Shown in pieces: positions 51,419 through 63,978 of a stretch of 64,000 bases of DNA. The notes under the pieces are model-generated. The model searched no databases and was not told where the DNA came from. It saw nothing but the letters and a program-made list of their open reading frames with translations. The DNA is from Leptasterias polaris. Taxonomy: Eukaryota; Echinodermata; Asteroidea; Forcipulatida; Asteriidae. The DNA lies in assembly GCA_037783415.1 (NCBI GenBank), contig JAZGTN010000150.1, positions 558,001-622,000 of the forward strand, written 5' to 3'. The position numbers and the translations under genes are program-made. Every line of letters starts with the position of its first letter. The first letter of the stretch is position 1.

Positions 51419-53072
51419 CTTGACCTTCGAGTGGTGTAAATTTTGTGCCAATCCAAAAATGATGTCAGGTTGATTTGACCGTGCTTACTTCGAATTTGTT
51501 TTAAAACAGCTCGTTCAACTGAAGTCGCTATTGCGTCGACTTCGGATGGTCCCCGCTCGCTGGTAATTTGCGGTATGAAGATGGCGCCTGCTGGCCCTCA
51601 CATTCTGATTTTCGGATTTGGGAGTATTCAGGGAAGAATCGGGTAACAAAATTTCTCTCTCTGGCATGCTGTGATCAGGAGTTATTTTCAACCGTAGATT
51701 TAACTTTATTTCAGGGTCTCAACGTTTTCCGCAGGCACTATTTCTTAGCCTTTTTTAAAACTTTCATTTTCTTTGGGTAGGGGTGACTCTCTGGCCGCTA
51801 GCGCCCTCTAGAAATGTCTCTCCGCCCCAAGAATTCGGCCACATGACCCCTTGAAATTGACCTACGAGTGGTGTAAAATTTGTGCCAATCCAAAAATGAT
51901 GTCAGGTTGATTTGAGCGTACTTACTTTGAATTTGCTTTGAATTTGCTTGAAAACTTCTCATTTTCTTTGGGTAGGGGTGACTCTCTGGCCGCTAGCGCC
52001 GTCTATAAATGTCTCTCCGCCTCAAGAATTCGGCCACATGACCCCTAGAACTTGACCTTCGAGTGGTGTAAAATTTGTGCCAATCCAAAAATGATGTCAG
52101 GTTGATTTGAGCGTACTTACTTTGAATTTGCTTTGAATTTGCTTGAAAACTTCACATTTTCTTTGGGTAGGGGTGACTCTCTGGCCCCTAGCGCCGTATA
52201 GAAATGTCTCTTCGCTCCAAGAATTCAGCCACATGACCACTAGAACTTGACCTTCGAGTGGTGTAAATTTTGTGCCAATCCAAAAGTGATGTCAGGTTGA
52301 TTTGACCGTGCTTACTTCGAATTTGTTTTAAAACAGCTCGTTCAACTGAAGTCGCTATTGCGTCGACTTCGGATGGTCCCCGCTCGCTGGTAATTTGCGG
52401 TATGAAGATGGCGCCTGCTGGCCCTCACATTCTGATTTTCGGATTTGGGAGTATTCAGGGAAGAATCAGGTAACAACATTTTTCTCTCTGGCATGCTGTG
52501 ATCAGGAGTTATTTTCAACCGTAGATTTAACTTTATTTCAGGGTCTCAACGTTTTCCGCAGGCACAATTTCTTAGCCTTTTTTAAAACTTTCGTTTTCTT
52601 TGGGTAGGGGTGACTCTCTGGCCGCTAGCGCCGTCTAGAAATGTCTCTTCGCCCCAAGAATTCGGCCACATGACCCCTTGAACTTGACCTACAAGTGGTG
52701 TAAAATTTGTGCCAATCCAAAATTTATGTCAGGTTGATTTGAGCGTACTTACTTTGAATTTGCTTTGAATTTGCTTGAAAACTTCTCATTTTCTTTGGGT
52801 AGGGGTGACTCTCTGGCCGCTAGCGCCGTTTAGAAATGTCTCTCCGCCCCAATAATTCGGCCACATGACCCCTTGAACTTGACCTACGAGTGGTGTAAAA
52901 TGTGTGCCAATCCAAAAATGATGTCAGGTTGATTTGAGCGTACTTACTTTGAATTTGCTTTGAATTTGCTTGAAAACTTCTCAATTTCTTTGGGTAGGGG
53001 TGACTCTCTGGCCGCTAGCGCCGTCTAGAAATGTCTCTCCGCCCCAAGAATTCGGCCACATGACCACTAGAA

Positions 53073-53509
53073 CTTGACCTTCGAGTGGTGTAAATTTTGT
53101 GCCAATCCAAAAGTGATGTCAGGTTGATTTGACCGTGCTTACTTCGAATTTGTTTTAAAACAGCTCGTTCAACTGAAGTCGCTATTGCGTCGACTTCGGA
53201 TGGTCCCCGCTCGCTGGTAATTTGCGGTATGAAGATGGCGCCTGCTGGCCCTCACATTCTGATTTTCGGATTTGGGAGTATTCAGGGAAGAATCAGGTAA
53301 CAACATTTTTCTCTCTGGCATGCTGTGATTAGGAGTTATTTTCAACCGTAGATTTAACTTTATTTCAGGGTCTCAACGTTTTCCGCAGGCACAATTTCTT
53401 AGCCTTTTTTAAAACTTTCGTTTTCTTTGGGTAGGGGTGACTCTCTGGCCGCTAGCGCCGTCTAGAAATGTCTCTTCGCCCCAAGAATTCGGCCACATGA
53501 CCCCTTGAA
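53073..53509 (+). repeat. L monomer with TAG in the 70-codon frame
   Basis: Carries TAG at 53330-53332 by the same C-to-T change as L50007, 3066 bp upstream. It is the first of two neighbouring carriers in the 827-bp amplification. Confidence 0.9.
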
Positions 53510-53899
53510 CTTGACCTACAAGTGGTGTAAAATTTGTGCCAATCCAAAATTTATGTCAGGTTGATTTGAGCGTACTTACTTTGAATTTGCTTTGAATTTG
53601 CTTGAAAACTTCTCATTTTCTTTGGGTAGGGGTGACTCTCTGGCCGCTAGCGCCGTTTAGAAATGTCTCTCCGCCCCAATAATTCGGCCACATGACCCCT
53701 TGAACTTGACCTACGAGTGGTGTAAAATGTGTGCCAATCCAAAAATGATGTCAGGTTGATTTGAGCGTACTTACTTTGAATTTGCTTTGAATTTGCTTGA
53801 AAACTTCTCAATTTCTTTGGGTAGGGGTGACTCTCTGGCCGCTAGCGCCGTCTAGAAATGTCTCTCCGCCCCAAGAATTCGGCCACATGACCACTAGAA

Positions 53900-54336
53900 C
53901 TTGACCTTCGAGTGGTGTAAATTTTGTGCCAATCCAAAAGTGATGTCAGGTTGATTTGACCGTGCTTACTTCGAATTTGTTTTAAAACAGCTCGTTCAAC
54001 TGAAGTCGCTATTGCGTCGACTTCGGATGGTCCCCGCTCGCTGGTAATTTGCGGTATGAAGATGGCGCCTGCTGGCCCTCACATTCTGATTTTCGGATTT
54101 GGGAGTATTCAGGGAAGAATCAGGTAACAACATTTTTCTCTCTGGCATGCTGTGATTAGGAGTTATTTTCAACCGTAGATTTAACTTTATTTCAGGGTCT
54201 CAACGTTTTCCGCAGGCACAATTTCTTAGCCTTTTTTAAAACTTTCGTTTTCTTTGGGTAGGGGTGACTCTCTGGCCGCTAGCGCCGTCTAGAAATGTCT
54301 CTTCGCCCCAAGAATTCGGCCACATGACCCCTTGAA
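53900..54336 (+). repeat. L monomer with TAG in the 70-codon frame
   Basis: Carries TAG at 54157-54159, 3893 bp from that in L50007. After this L the following S switch to the CCCCATGAAC type, which matches the context after L50007. Confidence 0.9.
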
Positions 54337-55311
54337 CTTGACCTACAAGTGGTGTAAAATTTGTGCCAATCCAAAATTTATGTCAGGTTGATTTGAGCGT
54401 ACTTACTTTGAATTTGCTTTGAATTTGCTTGAAAACTTCTCATTTTCTTTGGGTAGGGGTGACTCTCTGGCCGCTAGCGCCGTTTAGAAATGTCTCTCCG
54501 CCCCAAGAATTCGGCCACATGACCCCATGAACTTGACCTACGAGTGGTGTAAAATTTGTGCCAATCCAAAAATGATGTCAGGTTGATTTGAGCGTACTTA
54601 CTTTGAATTTGCTTTGAATTTGCTTGAAAACTTCTCAATTTCTTTGGGTAGGGGTGACTCTCTGGCCACTAGCGCCGTCTAGAAATGTCTCTCCGCCCCA
54701 AGAATTCGGCCACATGACCACTAGAACTTGACCTTCGAGTGGTGTAAATTTTGTGCCAATCCAAAAATGATATCAGGTTGATTTGAGCGTAGTTACTTTG
54801 AATTTGCTTTGAATTTGCTTGAAAACTTCTCATTTTCTTTGGGTAGGGGTGACTCTCTGGCCGCTAGCGCCGTTTAGAAATGTCTCTCCGCCTAAAGAAT
54901 TCGGCCACATGACCCCTTGAACTTGACCTACGAGTGGTGTAAAATTTGTGCCAATCCAAAAATTATGTCAGGTTGATTTGAGCGTACTTACTTTGAATTT
55001 GCTTTGAATTTGCTTGAAAACTTCTCATTTTCTTTGGGTAGGGGTGACTCTCTGGCCACTTGCGCCGTCTAGAAATGTCTCTCCGCCCCAAGAATTCGGC
55101 CACATGACCCCTTGAACTTGACCTACGAGTGGTGTAAAATTTGTGCCAATCCAAAAATGATGTCAGGTTGATTTGAGCGTACTTACTTTGAATTTGCTTT
55201 GAATTTGCTTGAAAACTTCTCATTTTCTTTGGGTAGGGGTGACTCTCTGGCCCCTAGCGCCGTATAGAAATGTCTCTCCGCTCCAAGAATTCGGCCACAT
55301 GACCACTAGAA
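54337..55311 (+). repeat. Run of five S monomers
   Basis: It is the 3893-bp-offset counterpart of 50444-51418. Differences include GATATCAGG near 54770 and CGCCTAAAG near 54891. No gene is seen. Confidence 0.9.
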
Positions 55312-56770
55312 CTTGACCTTCGAGTGGTGTAAATTTTGTGCCAATCCAAAAATGATGTCAGGTTGATTTGACCGTGCTTACTTCGAATTTGTTTTAAAAC
55401 AGCTCGTTCAACTGAAGTCGCTATTGCGTCGACTTCGGATGGTCCCCGCTCGCTGGTAATTTGCGGTATGAAGATGGCGCCTGCTGGCCCTCACATTCTG
55501 ATTTTCGGATTTGGGAGTATTCAGGGAAGAATCAGGTAACAAAATTTCTCTCTCTGGCATGCTGTGATCAGGAGTTATTTTCAACCGTAGATTTAACTTT
55601 ATTTCAGGGTCTCAACGTTTTCCGCAGGCACTATTTCTTAGCCTTTTTTAAAACTTTCATTTTCTTTGGGTAGGGGTGACTCTCTGGCCGCTAGCGCCCT
55701 CTAGAAATGTCTCTCCGCCCCAAGAATTCGGCCACATGACCCCTTGAAATTGACCTACGAGTGGTGTAAAATTTGTGCCAATCCAAAAATGATGTCAGGT
55801 TGATTTGAACGTACTTACTTTGAATTTGCTTTGAATTTGCTTGAAAACTTTTCATTTTCTTTGGGTAGGGGTGATTCTCTGGCCTCTAGCGCCGTCTAGA
55901 AATGTCTCTCCGCCCAAAGAATTCGGCCACATGACCCCTTGAACTTGACCTACGAGTGGTGTAAAATTTGTGCCAATCCAAAAATGATGTCAGGTTGATT
56001 TGAGCGTACTTACTTTGAATTTGCTTTGAATTTGCTTGAAAACTTCTCATTTTCTTTGGGTAGGGGTGACTCTCTGGCCGCTAGCGCCGTCTATAAATGT
56101 CTCTCCGCCTCAAGAATTCGGCCACATGACCCCTAGAACTTGACCTTCGAGTGGTGTAAAATTTGTGCCAATCCAAAAATGATGTCAGGTTGATTTGAGC
56201 GTACTTACTTTGAATTTGCTTTGAATTTGCTTGAAAACTTCACATTTTCTTTGGGTAGGGGTGACTCTCTGGCCCCTAGCGCCGTATAGAAATGTCTCTT
56301 CGCTCCAAGAATTCAGCCACATGACCACTAGAACTTGACCTTCGAGTGGTGTAAATTTTGTGCCAATCCAAAAGTGATGTCAGGTTGATTTGACCGTGCT
56401 TACTTCGAATTTGTTTTAAAACAGCTCGTTCAACTGAAGTCGCTATTGCGTCGACTTCGGATGGTCCCCGCTCGCTGGTAATTTGCGGTATGAAGATGGC
56501 GCCTGCTGGCCCTCACATTCTGATTTTCGGATTTGGGAGTATTCAGGGAAGAATCAGGTAACAACATTTTTCTCTCTGGCATGCTGTGATCAGGAGTTAT
56601 TTTCAACCGTAGATTTAACTTTATTTCAGGGTCTCAACGTTTTCCGCAGGCACAATTTCTTAGCCTTTTTTAAAACTTTCGTTTTCTTTGGGTAGGGGTG
56701 ACTCTCTGGCCGCTAGCGCCGTCTAGAAATGTCTCTTCGCCCCAAGAATTCGGCCACATGACCCCTTGAA

Positions 56771-57940
56771 CTTGACCTACAAGTGGTGTAAAATTTGTGC
56801 CAATCCAAAATTTATGTCAGGTTGATTTGAGCGTACTTACTTTGAATTTGCTTTGAATTTGCTTGAAAACTTCTCATTTTCTTTGGGTAGGGGTGACTCT
56901 CTGGCCGCTAGCGCCGTTTAGAAATGTCTCTCCGCCCCAAGAATTCGGCCACATGACCCCATGAACTTGACCTACGAGTGGTGTAAAATTTGTGCCAATC
57001 CAAAAATGATGTCAGGTTGATTTGAGCGTACTTACTTTGAATTTGCTTTGAATTTGCTTGAAAACTTCTCATTTTCTTTGGGTAGGGGTGACTCTCTGGC
57101 CGCTAGCGCCGTTTAGAAATGTCTCTCCGCCCCAAGAATTCGGCCACATGACCCCTTGAACTTGACCTACGAGTGGTGTAAAATTTGTGCCAATCCAAAA
57201 ATGATGTCAGGTTGATTTGAGCGTACTTACTTTGAATTTGCTTTGAATTTGCTTGAAAACTTCTCAATTTCTTTGGGTAGGGGTGACTCTCTGGCCACTA
57301 GCGCCGTCTAGAAATGTCTCTCCGCCCCAAGAATTCGGCCACATGACCACTAGAACTTGACCTTCGAGTGGTGTAAATTTTGTGCCAATCCAAAAATGAT
57401 GTCAGGTTGATTTGAGCGTAGTTACTTTGAATTTGCTTTGAATTTGCTTGAAAACTTCTCATTTTCTTTGGGTAGGGGTGACTCTCTGGCCGCTAGCGCC
57501 GTTTAGAAATGTCTCTCCGCCCCAAGAATTCGGCCACATGACCCCTTGAACTTGACCTACGAGTGGTGTAAAATTTGTGCCAATCCAAAAATGATGTCAG
57601 GTTGATTTGAGCGTACTTACTTTGAATTTGCTTTGAATTTGCTTGAAAACTTCTCATTTTCTTTGGGTAGGGGTGACTCTCTGGCCACTTGCGCCGTCTA
57701 GAAATGTCTCTCCGCCCCAAGAATTCGGCCACATGACCCCTTGAACTAGACCTACGAGTGGTGTAAAATTTGTGCCAATCCAAAAATGATGTCAGGTTGA
57801 TTTGAGCGTACTTACTTTGAATTTGCTTTGAATTTGCTTGAAAACTTCTCATTTTCTTTGGGTAGGGGTGACTCTCTGGCCCCTAGCGCCGTATAGAAAT
57901 GTCTCTCCGCTCCAAAAATTCGGCCACATGACCACTAGAA
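56771..57940 (+). repeat. Run of six S monomers
   Basis: Matches 60570-61739 at offset 3799, including the CTTGAACTAGACC change (57744 and 61543). No gene is seen. Confidence 0.9.
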
Positions 57941-58377
57941 CTTGACCTTCTAGTGGTGTAAATTTTGTGCCAATCCAAAAATGATGTCAGGTTGATTTGA
58001 CCGTGCTTACTTCGAATTTGTTTTAAAACAGCTCGTTCAACTGAAGTCGCTATTGCGTCGACTTCGGATGGTCCCCGCTCGCTGGTAATTTGCGGTATGA
58101 AGATGGCGCCTGCTGGCCCTCACATTCTGATTTTCGGATTTGGGAGTATTCAGGGAAGAATCAGGTAACAACATTTTTCTCTCTGGCATGCTGTGATCAG
58201 GAGTTATTTTCAACCGTAGATTTAACTTTATTTCAGGGTGTCAACGTTTTCCGCAGGCACAATTTCTTAGCCTTTTTTAAAACTTTCGTTTTCTTTGGGT
58301 AGGGGTGACTCTCTGGCCGCTAGCGCCGTCTAGAAATGTCTCTTCGCCCCAAGAATTCGGCCACATGACCCCTTGAA

Positions 58378-60132
58378 CTTGACCTACAAGTGGTGTAAAA
58401 TTTGTGCCAATCCAAAATTTATGTCAGGTTGATTTGAGCGTACTTACTTTGAATTTGCTTTGAATTTGCTTGAAAACTTCTCATTTTCTTTGGGTAGGGG
58501 TGACTCTCTGGCCGCTAGCGCCGTTTAGAAATGTCTCTCCGCCCCAAGAATTCGGCCACATGACCCCATGAACTTGACCTACGAGTGGTGTAAAATTTGT
58601 GCCAATCCAAAAATGATGTCAGGTTGATTTGAGCGTACTTACTTTGAATTTGCTTTGAATTTGCTTGAAAACTTCTCATTTTCTTTGGGTAGGGGTGACT
58701 CTCTGGTCGCTAGCGCCCTCTAGAAATGTCTCTCCGCCCCAAGAATTCGGCCACATGACCCCTTGAACTTGACCTACGAGTGGTGTAAAATTTGTGCCAA
58801 TCCAAAATTTATGTCAGGTTGATTTGAGCGTACTTACTTTGAATTTGCTTTGAATTTGCTTGAAAACTTCTCATTTTCTTTGGGTAGGGGTGACTCTCTG
58901 GCCGCTAGCGCCGTCACGAAATGTCTCTCCGGCCCAAGAATTCAGCCACATGACCCCTTGAACTTGACCTACGAGTGGTGTAAAATTTGTGCCAATCCAA
59001 AAATGATGTCAGGTTGATTTGAGCGTACTTACTTTGAATTTGCTTTGAATTTGCTTGAAAACTTCTCATTTTCTTTGGGTAGGGGTGACTCTCTGGCCGC
59101 TAGCGCCGTTTAGAAATGTCTCTCCGCCCCAAGAATTCGGCCTCATGACCCCTTGAACTTGACCTACGAGTGGTGTAAAATGTGTGCCAATCCAAAAATG
59201 ATGTCAGGTTGATTTGAGCGTACTTACTTTGAATTTGCTTTGAATTTGCTTGAAAACTTCTCAATTTCTTTGGGTAGGGGTGACTCTCTGGCCGCTAGCG
59301 CCGTCTAGAAATGTCTCTCCGCCCCAAGAATTCGGCCACATGACCACTAGAACTTGACCTACAAGTGGTGTAAAATTTGTGCCAATCCAAAATTTATGTC
59401 AGGTTGATTTGAGCGTACTTACTTTGAATTTGCTTTGAATTTGCTTGAAAACTTCTCATTTTCTTTGGGTAGGGGTGACTCTCTGGCCGCTAGCGCCGTT
59501 TAGAAATGTCTCTCCGCCCCAAGAATTCGGCCACATGACCCCATGAACTTGACCTACGAGTGGTGTAAAATTTGTGCCAATCCAAAAATGATGTCAGGTT
59601 GATTTGAGCGTACTTACTTTGAATTTGCTTTGAATTTGCTTGAAAACTTTTCATTTTCTTTGGGTAGGGGTGATTCTCTGGCCTCTAGCGCCGTCTAGAA
59701 ATGTCTCTCCGCCCAAAGAATTCGGCCACATGACCCCTTGAACTTGACCTACGAGTGGTGTAAAATTTGTGCCAATCCAAAAATGATGTCAGGTTGATTT
59801 GAGCGTACTTACTTTGAATTTGCTTTGAATTTGCTTGAAAACTTCTCATTTTATTTGGGTAGGGGTGACTCTCTGGCCGCTAGCGCCGTCTATAAATGTC
59901 TCTCCGCCTCAAGAATTCGGCCACATGACCCCTAGAACTTGACCTTCGAGTGGTGTAAAATTTGTGCCAATCCAAAAATGATGTCAGGTTGATTTGAGCG
60001 TACTTACTTTGAATTTGCTTTGAATTTGCTTGAAAACTTCACATTTTCTTTGGGTAGGGGTGACTCTCTGGCCCCTAGCGCCGTATAGAAATGTCTCTTC
60101 GCTCCAAGAATTCAGCCACATGACCACTAGAA
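58378..60132 (+). repeat. Run of nine S monomers, longest in the window
   Basis: 1755 bp with no L. The sixth monomer boundary contains a hybrid junction (59351-59360) explained by loss of one L, so the run is partly the product of a deletion. No gene is seen. Confidence 0.9.
59351..59360. other. Recombination junction, apparent loss of one L
   Basis: The left side reads CCACTAG, which elsewhere directly precedes the TTCGAG start of an L. The right side reads ACAAGTGG with AATTTATGTC, which elsewhere starts the S after an L. They meet at the shared AACTTGACCT. The parental order, with a 437-bp L between the two, is seen at about 53.06-53.52 kb. Confidence 0.75.
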
Positions 60133-60569
60133 CTTGACCTTCGAGTGGTGTAAATTTTGTGCCAATCCAAAAGTGATGTCAGGTTGATTTGACCGTGCTT
60201 ACTTCGAATTTGTTTTAAAACAGCTCGTTCAACTGAAGTCGCTATTGCGTCGACTTCGGATGGTCCCCGCTCGCTGGTAATTTGCGGTATGAAGATGGCG
60301 CCTGCTGGCCCTCACATTCTGATTTTCGGATTTGGGAGTATTCAGGGAAGAATCAGGTAACAACATTTTTCTCTCTGGCATGCTGTGATCAGGAGTTATT
60401 TTCAACCGTAGATTTAACTTTATTTCAGGGTCTCAACGTTTTCCGCAGGCACAATTTCTTAGCCTTTTTTAAAACTTTCGTTTTCTTTGGGTAGGGGTGA
60501 CTCTCTGGCCGCTAGCGCCGTCTAGAAATGTCTCTTCGCCCCAAGAATTCGGCCACATGACCCCTTGAA

Positions 60570-61739
60570 CTTGACCTACAAGTGGTGTAAAATTTGTGCC
60601 AATCCAAAATTTATGTCAGGTTGATTTGAGCGTACTTACTTTGAATTTGCTTTGAATTTGCTTGAAAACTTCTCATTTTCTTTGGGTAGGGGTGACTCTC
60701 TGGCCGCTAGCGCCGTTTAGAAATGTCTCTCCGCCCCAAGAATTCGGCCACATGACCCCATGAACTTGACCTACGAGTGGTGTAAAATTTGTGCCAATCC
60801 AAAAATGATGTCAGGTTGATTTGAGCGTACTTACTTTGAATTTGCTTTGAATTTGCTTGAAAACTTCTCATTTTCTTTGGGTAGGGGTGACTCTCTGGCC
60901 GCTAGCGCCGTTTAGAAATGTCTCTCCGCCCCAAGAATTCGGCCACATGACCCCTTGAACTTGACCTACGAGTGGTGTAAAATTTGTGCCAATCCAAAAA
61001 TGATGTCAGGTTGATTTGAGCGTACTTACTTTGAATTTGCTTTGAATTTGCTTGAAAACTTCTCAATTTCTTTGGGTAGGGGTGACTCTCTGGCCACTAG
61101 CGCCGTCTAGAAATGTCTCTCCGCCCCAAGAATTCGGCCACATGACCACTAGAACTTGACCTTCGAGTGGTGTAAATTTTGTGCCAATCCAAAAATGATG
61201 TCAGGTTGATTTGAGCGTAGTTACTTTGAATTTGCTTTGAATTTGCTTGAAAACTTCTCATTTTCTTTGGGTAGGGGTGACTCTCTGGCCGCTAGCGCCG
61301 TTTAGAAATGTCTCTCCGCCCCAAGAATTCGGCCACATGACCCCTTGAACTTGACCTACGAGTGGTGTAAAATTTGTGCCAATCCAAAAATGATGTCAGG
61401 TTGATTTGAGCGTACTTACTTTGAATTTGCTTTGAATTTGCTTGAAAACTTCTCATTTTCTTTGGGTAGGGGTGACTCTCTGGCCACTTGCGCCGTCTAG
61501 AAATGTCTCTCCGCCCCAAGAATTCGGCCACATGACCCCTTGAACTAGACCTACGAGTGGTGTAAAATTTGTGCCAATCCAAAAATGATGTCAGGTTGAT
61601 TTGAGCGTACTTACTTTGAATTTGCTTTGAATTTGCTTGAAAACTTCTCATTTTCTTTGGGTAGGGGTGACTCTCTGGCCCCTAGCGCCGTATAGAAATG
61701 TCTCTTCGCTCCAAGAATTCGGCCACATGACCACTAGAA
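60570..61739 (+). repeat. Run of six S monomers
   Basis: Counterpart of 56771-57940. It ends with GTCTCTTCGCTCC where the left copy has GTCTCTCCGCTCC. No gene is seen. Confidence 0.9.
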
Positions 61740-62176
61740 CTTGACCTTCGAGTGGTGTAAATTTTGTGCCAATCCAAAAATGATGTCAGGTTGATTTGAC
61801 CGTGCTTACTTCGAATTTGTTTTAAAACAGCTCGTTCAACTGAAGTCGCTATTGCGTCGACTTCGGATGGTCCCCGCTCGCTGGTAATTTGCGGTATGAA
61901 GATGGCGCCTGCTGGCCCTCACATTCTGATTTTCGGATTTGGGAGTATTCAGGGAAGAATCAGGTAACAACATTTTTCTCTCTGGCATGCTGTGATCAGG
62001 AGTTATTTTCAACCGTAGATTTAACTTTATTTCAGGGTGTCAACGTTTTCCGCAGGCACAATTTCTTAGCCTTTTTTAAAACTTTCGTTTTCTTTGGGTA
62101 GGGGTGACTCTCTGGCCGCTAGCGCCGTCTAGAAATGTCTCTTCGCCCCAAGAATTCGGCCACATGACCCCTTGAA

Positions 62177-63151
62177 CTTGACCTACAAGTGGTGTAAAAT
62201 TTGTGCCAATCCAAAATTTATGTCAGGTTGATTTGAGCGTACTTACTTTGAATTTGCTTTGAATTTGCTTGAAAACTTCTCATTTTCTTTGGGTAGGGGT
62301 GACTCTCTGGCCGCTAGCGCCGTTTAGAAATGTCTCTCCGCCCCAAGAATTCGGCCACATGACCCCATGAACTTGACCTACGAGTGGTGTAAAATTTGTG
62401 CCAATCCAAAAATGATGTCAGGTTGATTTGAGCGTACTTACTTTGAATTTGCTTTGAATTTGCTTGAAAACTTCTCAATTTCTTTGGGTAGGGGTGACTC
62501 TCTGGCCACTAGCGCCGTCTAGAAATGTCTCTCCGCCCCAAGAATTCGGCCACATGACCACTAGAACTTGACCTTCGAGTGGTGTAAATTTTGTGCCAAT
62601 CCAAAAATGATGTCAGGTTGATTTGAGCGTAGTTACTTTGAATTTGCTTTGAATTTGCTTGAAAACTTCTCATTTTCTTTGGGTAGGGGTGACTCTCTGG
62701 CCGCTAGCGCCGTTTAGAAATGTCTCTCCGCCTAAAGAATTCGGCCACATGACCCCTTGAACTTGACCTACGAGTGGTGTAAAATTTGTGCCAATCCAAA
62801 AATTATGTCAGGTTGATTTGAGCGTACTTACTTTGAATTTGCTTTGAATTTGCTTGAAAACTTCTCATTTTCTTTGGGTAGGGGTGACTCTCTGGCCACT
62901 TGCGCCGTCTAGAAATGTCTCTCCGCCCCAAGAATTCGGCCACATGACCCCTTGAACTTGACCTACGAGTGGTGTAAAATTTGTGCCAATCCAAAAATGA
63001 TGTCAGGTTGATTTGAGCGTACTTACTTTGAATTTGCTTTGAATTTGCTTGAAAACTTCTCATTTTCTTTGGGTAGGGGTGACTCTCTGGCCCCTAGCGC
63101 CGTATAGAAATGTCTCTCCGCTCCAAGAATTCGGCCACATGACCACTAGAA
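62177..63151 (+). repeat. Run of five S monomers
   Basis: Related to 54337-55311 at offset 7840, sharing CGCCTAAAG and AAAAATTATGTC. No gene is seen. Confidence 0.9.
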
Positions 63152-63978
63152 CTTGACCTTCGAGTGGTGTAAATTTTGTGCCAATCCAAAAATGATGTCA
63201 GGTTGATTTGACCGTGCTTACTTCGAATTTGTTTTAAAACAGCTCGTTCAACTGAAGTCGCTATTGCGTCGACTTCGGATGGTCCCCGCTCGCTGGTAAT
63301 TTGCGGTATGAAGATGGCGCCTGCTGGCCCTCACATTCTGATTTTCGGATTTGGGAGTATTCAGGGAAGAATCAGGTAACAAAATTTCTCTCTCTGGCAT
63401 GCTGTGATCAGGAGTTATTTTCAACCGTAGATTTAACTTTATTTCAGGGTCTCAACGTTTTCCGCAGGCACTATTTATTAGCCTTTTTTAAAACTTTCAT
63501 TTTCTTTGGGTAGGGGTGACTCTCTGGCCGCTAGCGCCCTCTAGAAATGTCTCTCCGCCCCAAGAATTCGGCCACATGACCCCTTGAAATTGACCTACGA
63601 GTGGTGTAAAATTTGTGCCAATCCAAAAATGATGTCAGGTTGATTTGAACGTACTTACTTTGAATTTGCTTTGAATTTGCTTGAAAACTTTTCATTTTCT
63701 TTGGGTAGGGGTGATTCTCTGGCCTCTAGCGCCGTCTAGAAATGTCTCTCCGCCCAAAGAATTCGGCCACATGACCCCTTGAACTTGACCTACGAGTGGT
63801 GTAAAATTTGTGCCAATCCAAAAATGATGTCAGGTTGATTTGAGCGTACTTACTTTGAATTTGCTTTGAATTTGCTTGAAAACTTCTCATTTTCTTTGGG
63901 TAGGGGTGACTCTCTGGCCGCTAGCGCCGTCTATAAATGTCTCTCCGCCTCAAGAATTCGGCCACATGACCCCTAGAA

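Larger units (their letters stand above)
49422..56770 (+). repeat. Zone with 3893-bp duplication and 827-bp amplification
   Basis: Order: 3 S, L50007, 5 S, L51419, 2 S, L52246, 2 S, L53073, 2 S, L53900, 5 S, L55312, 3 S, L56334. About 50.1-51.9 kb repeats at 54.0-55.8 kb (offset 3893). The L-plus-two-S unit of 827 bp is tandem: 52683-53509 matches 53510-54336. Near 52.0 and 56.1 kb the two higher-order copies match again, but the right copy has one extra S. Confidence 0.87.
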
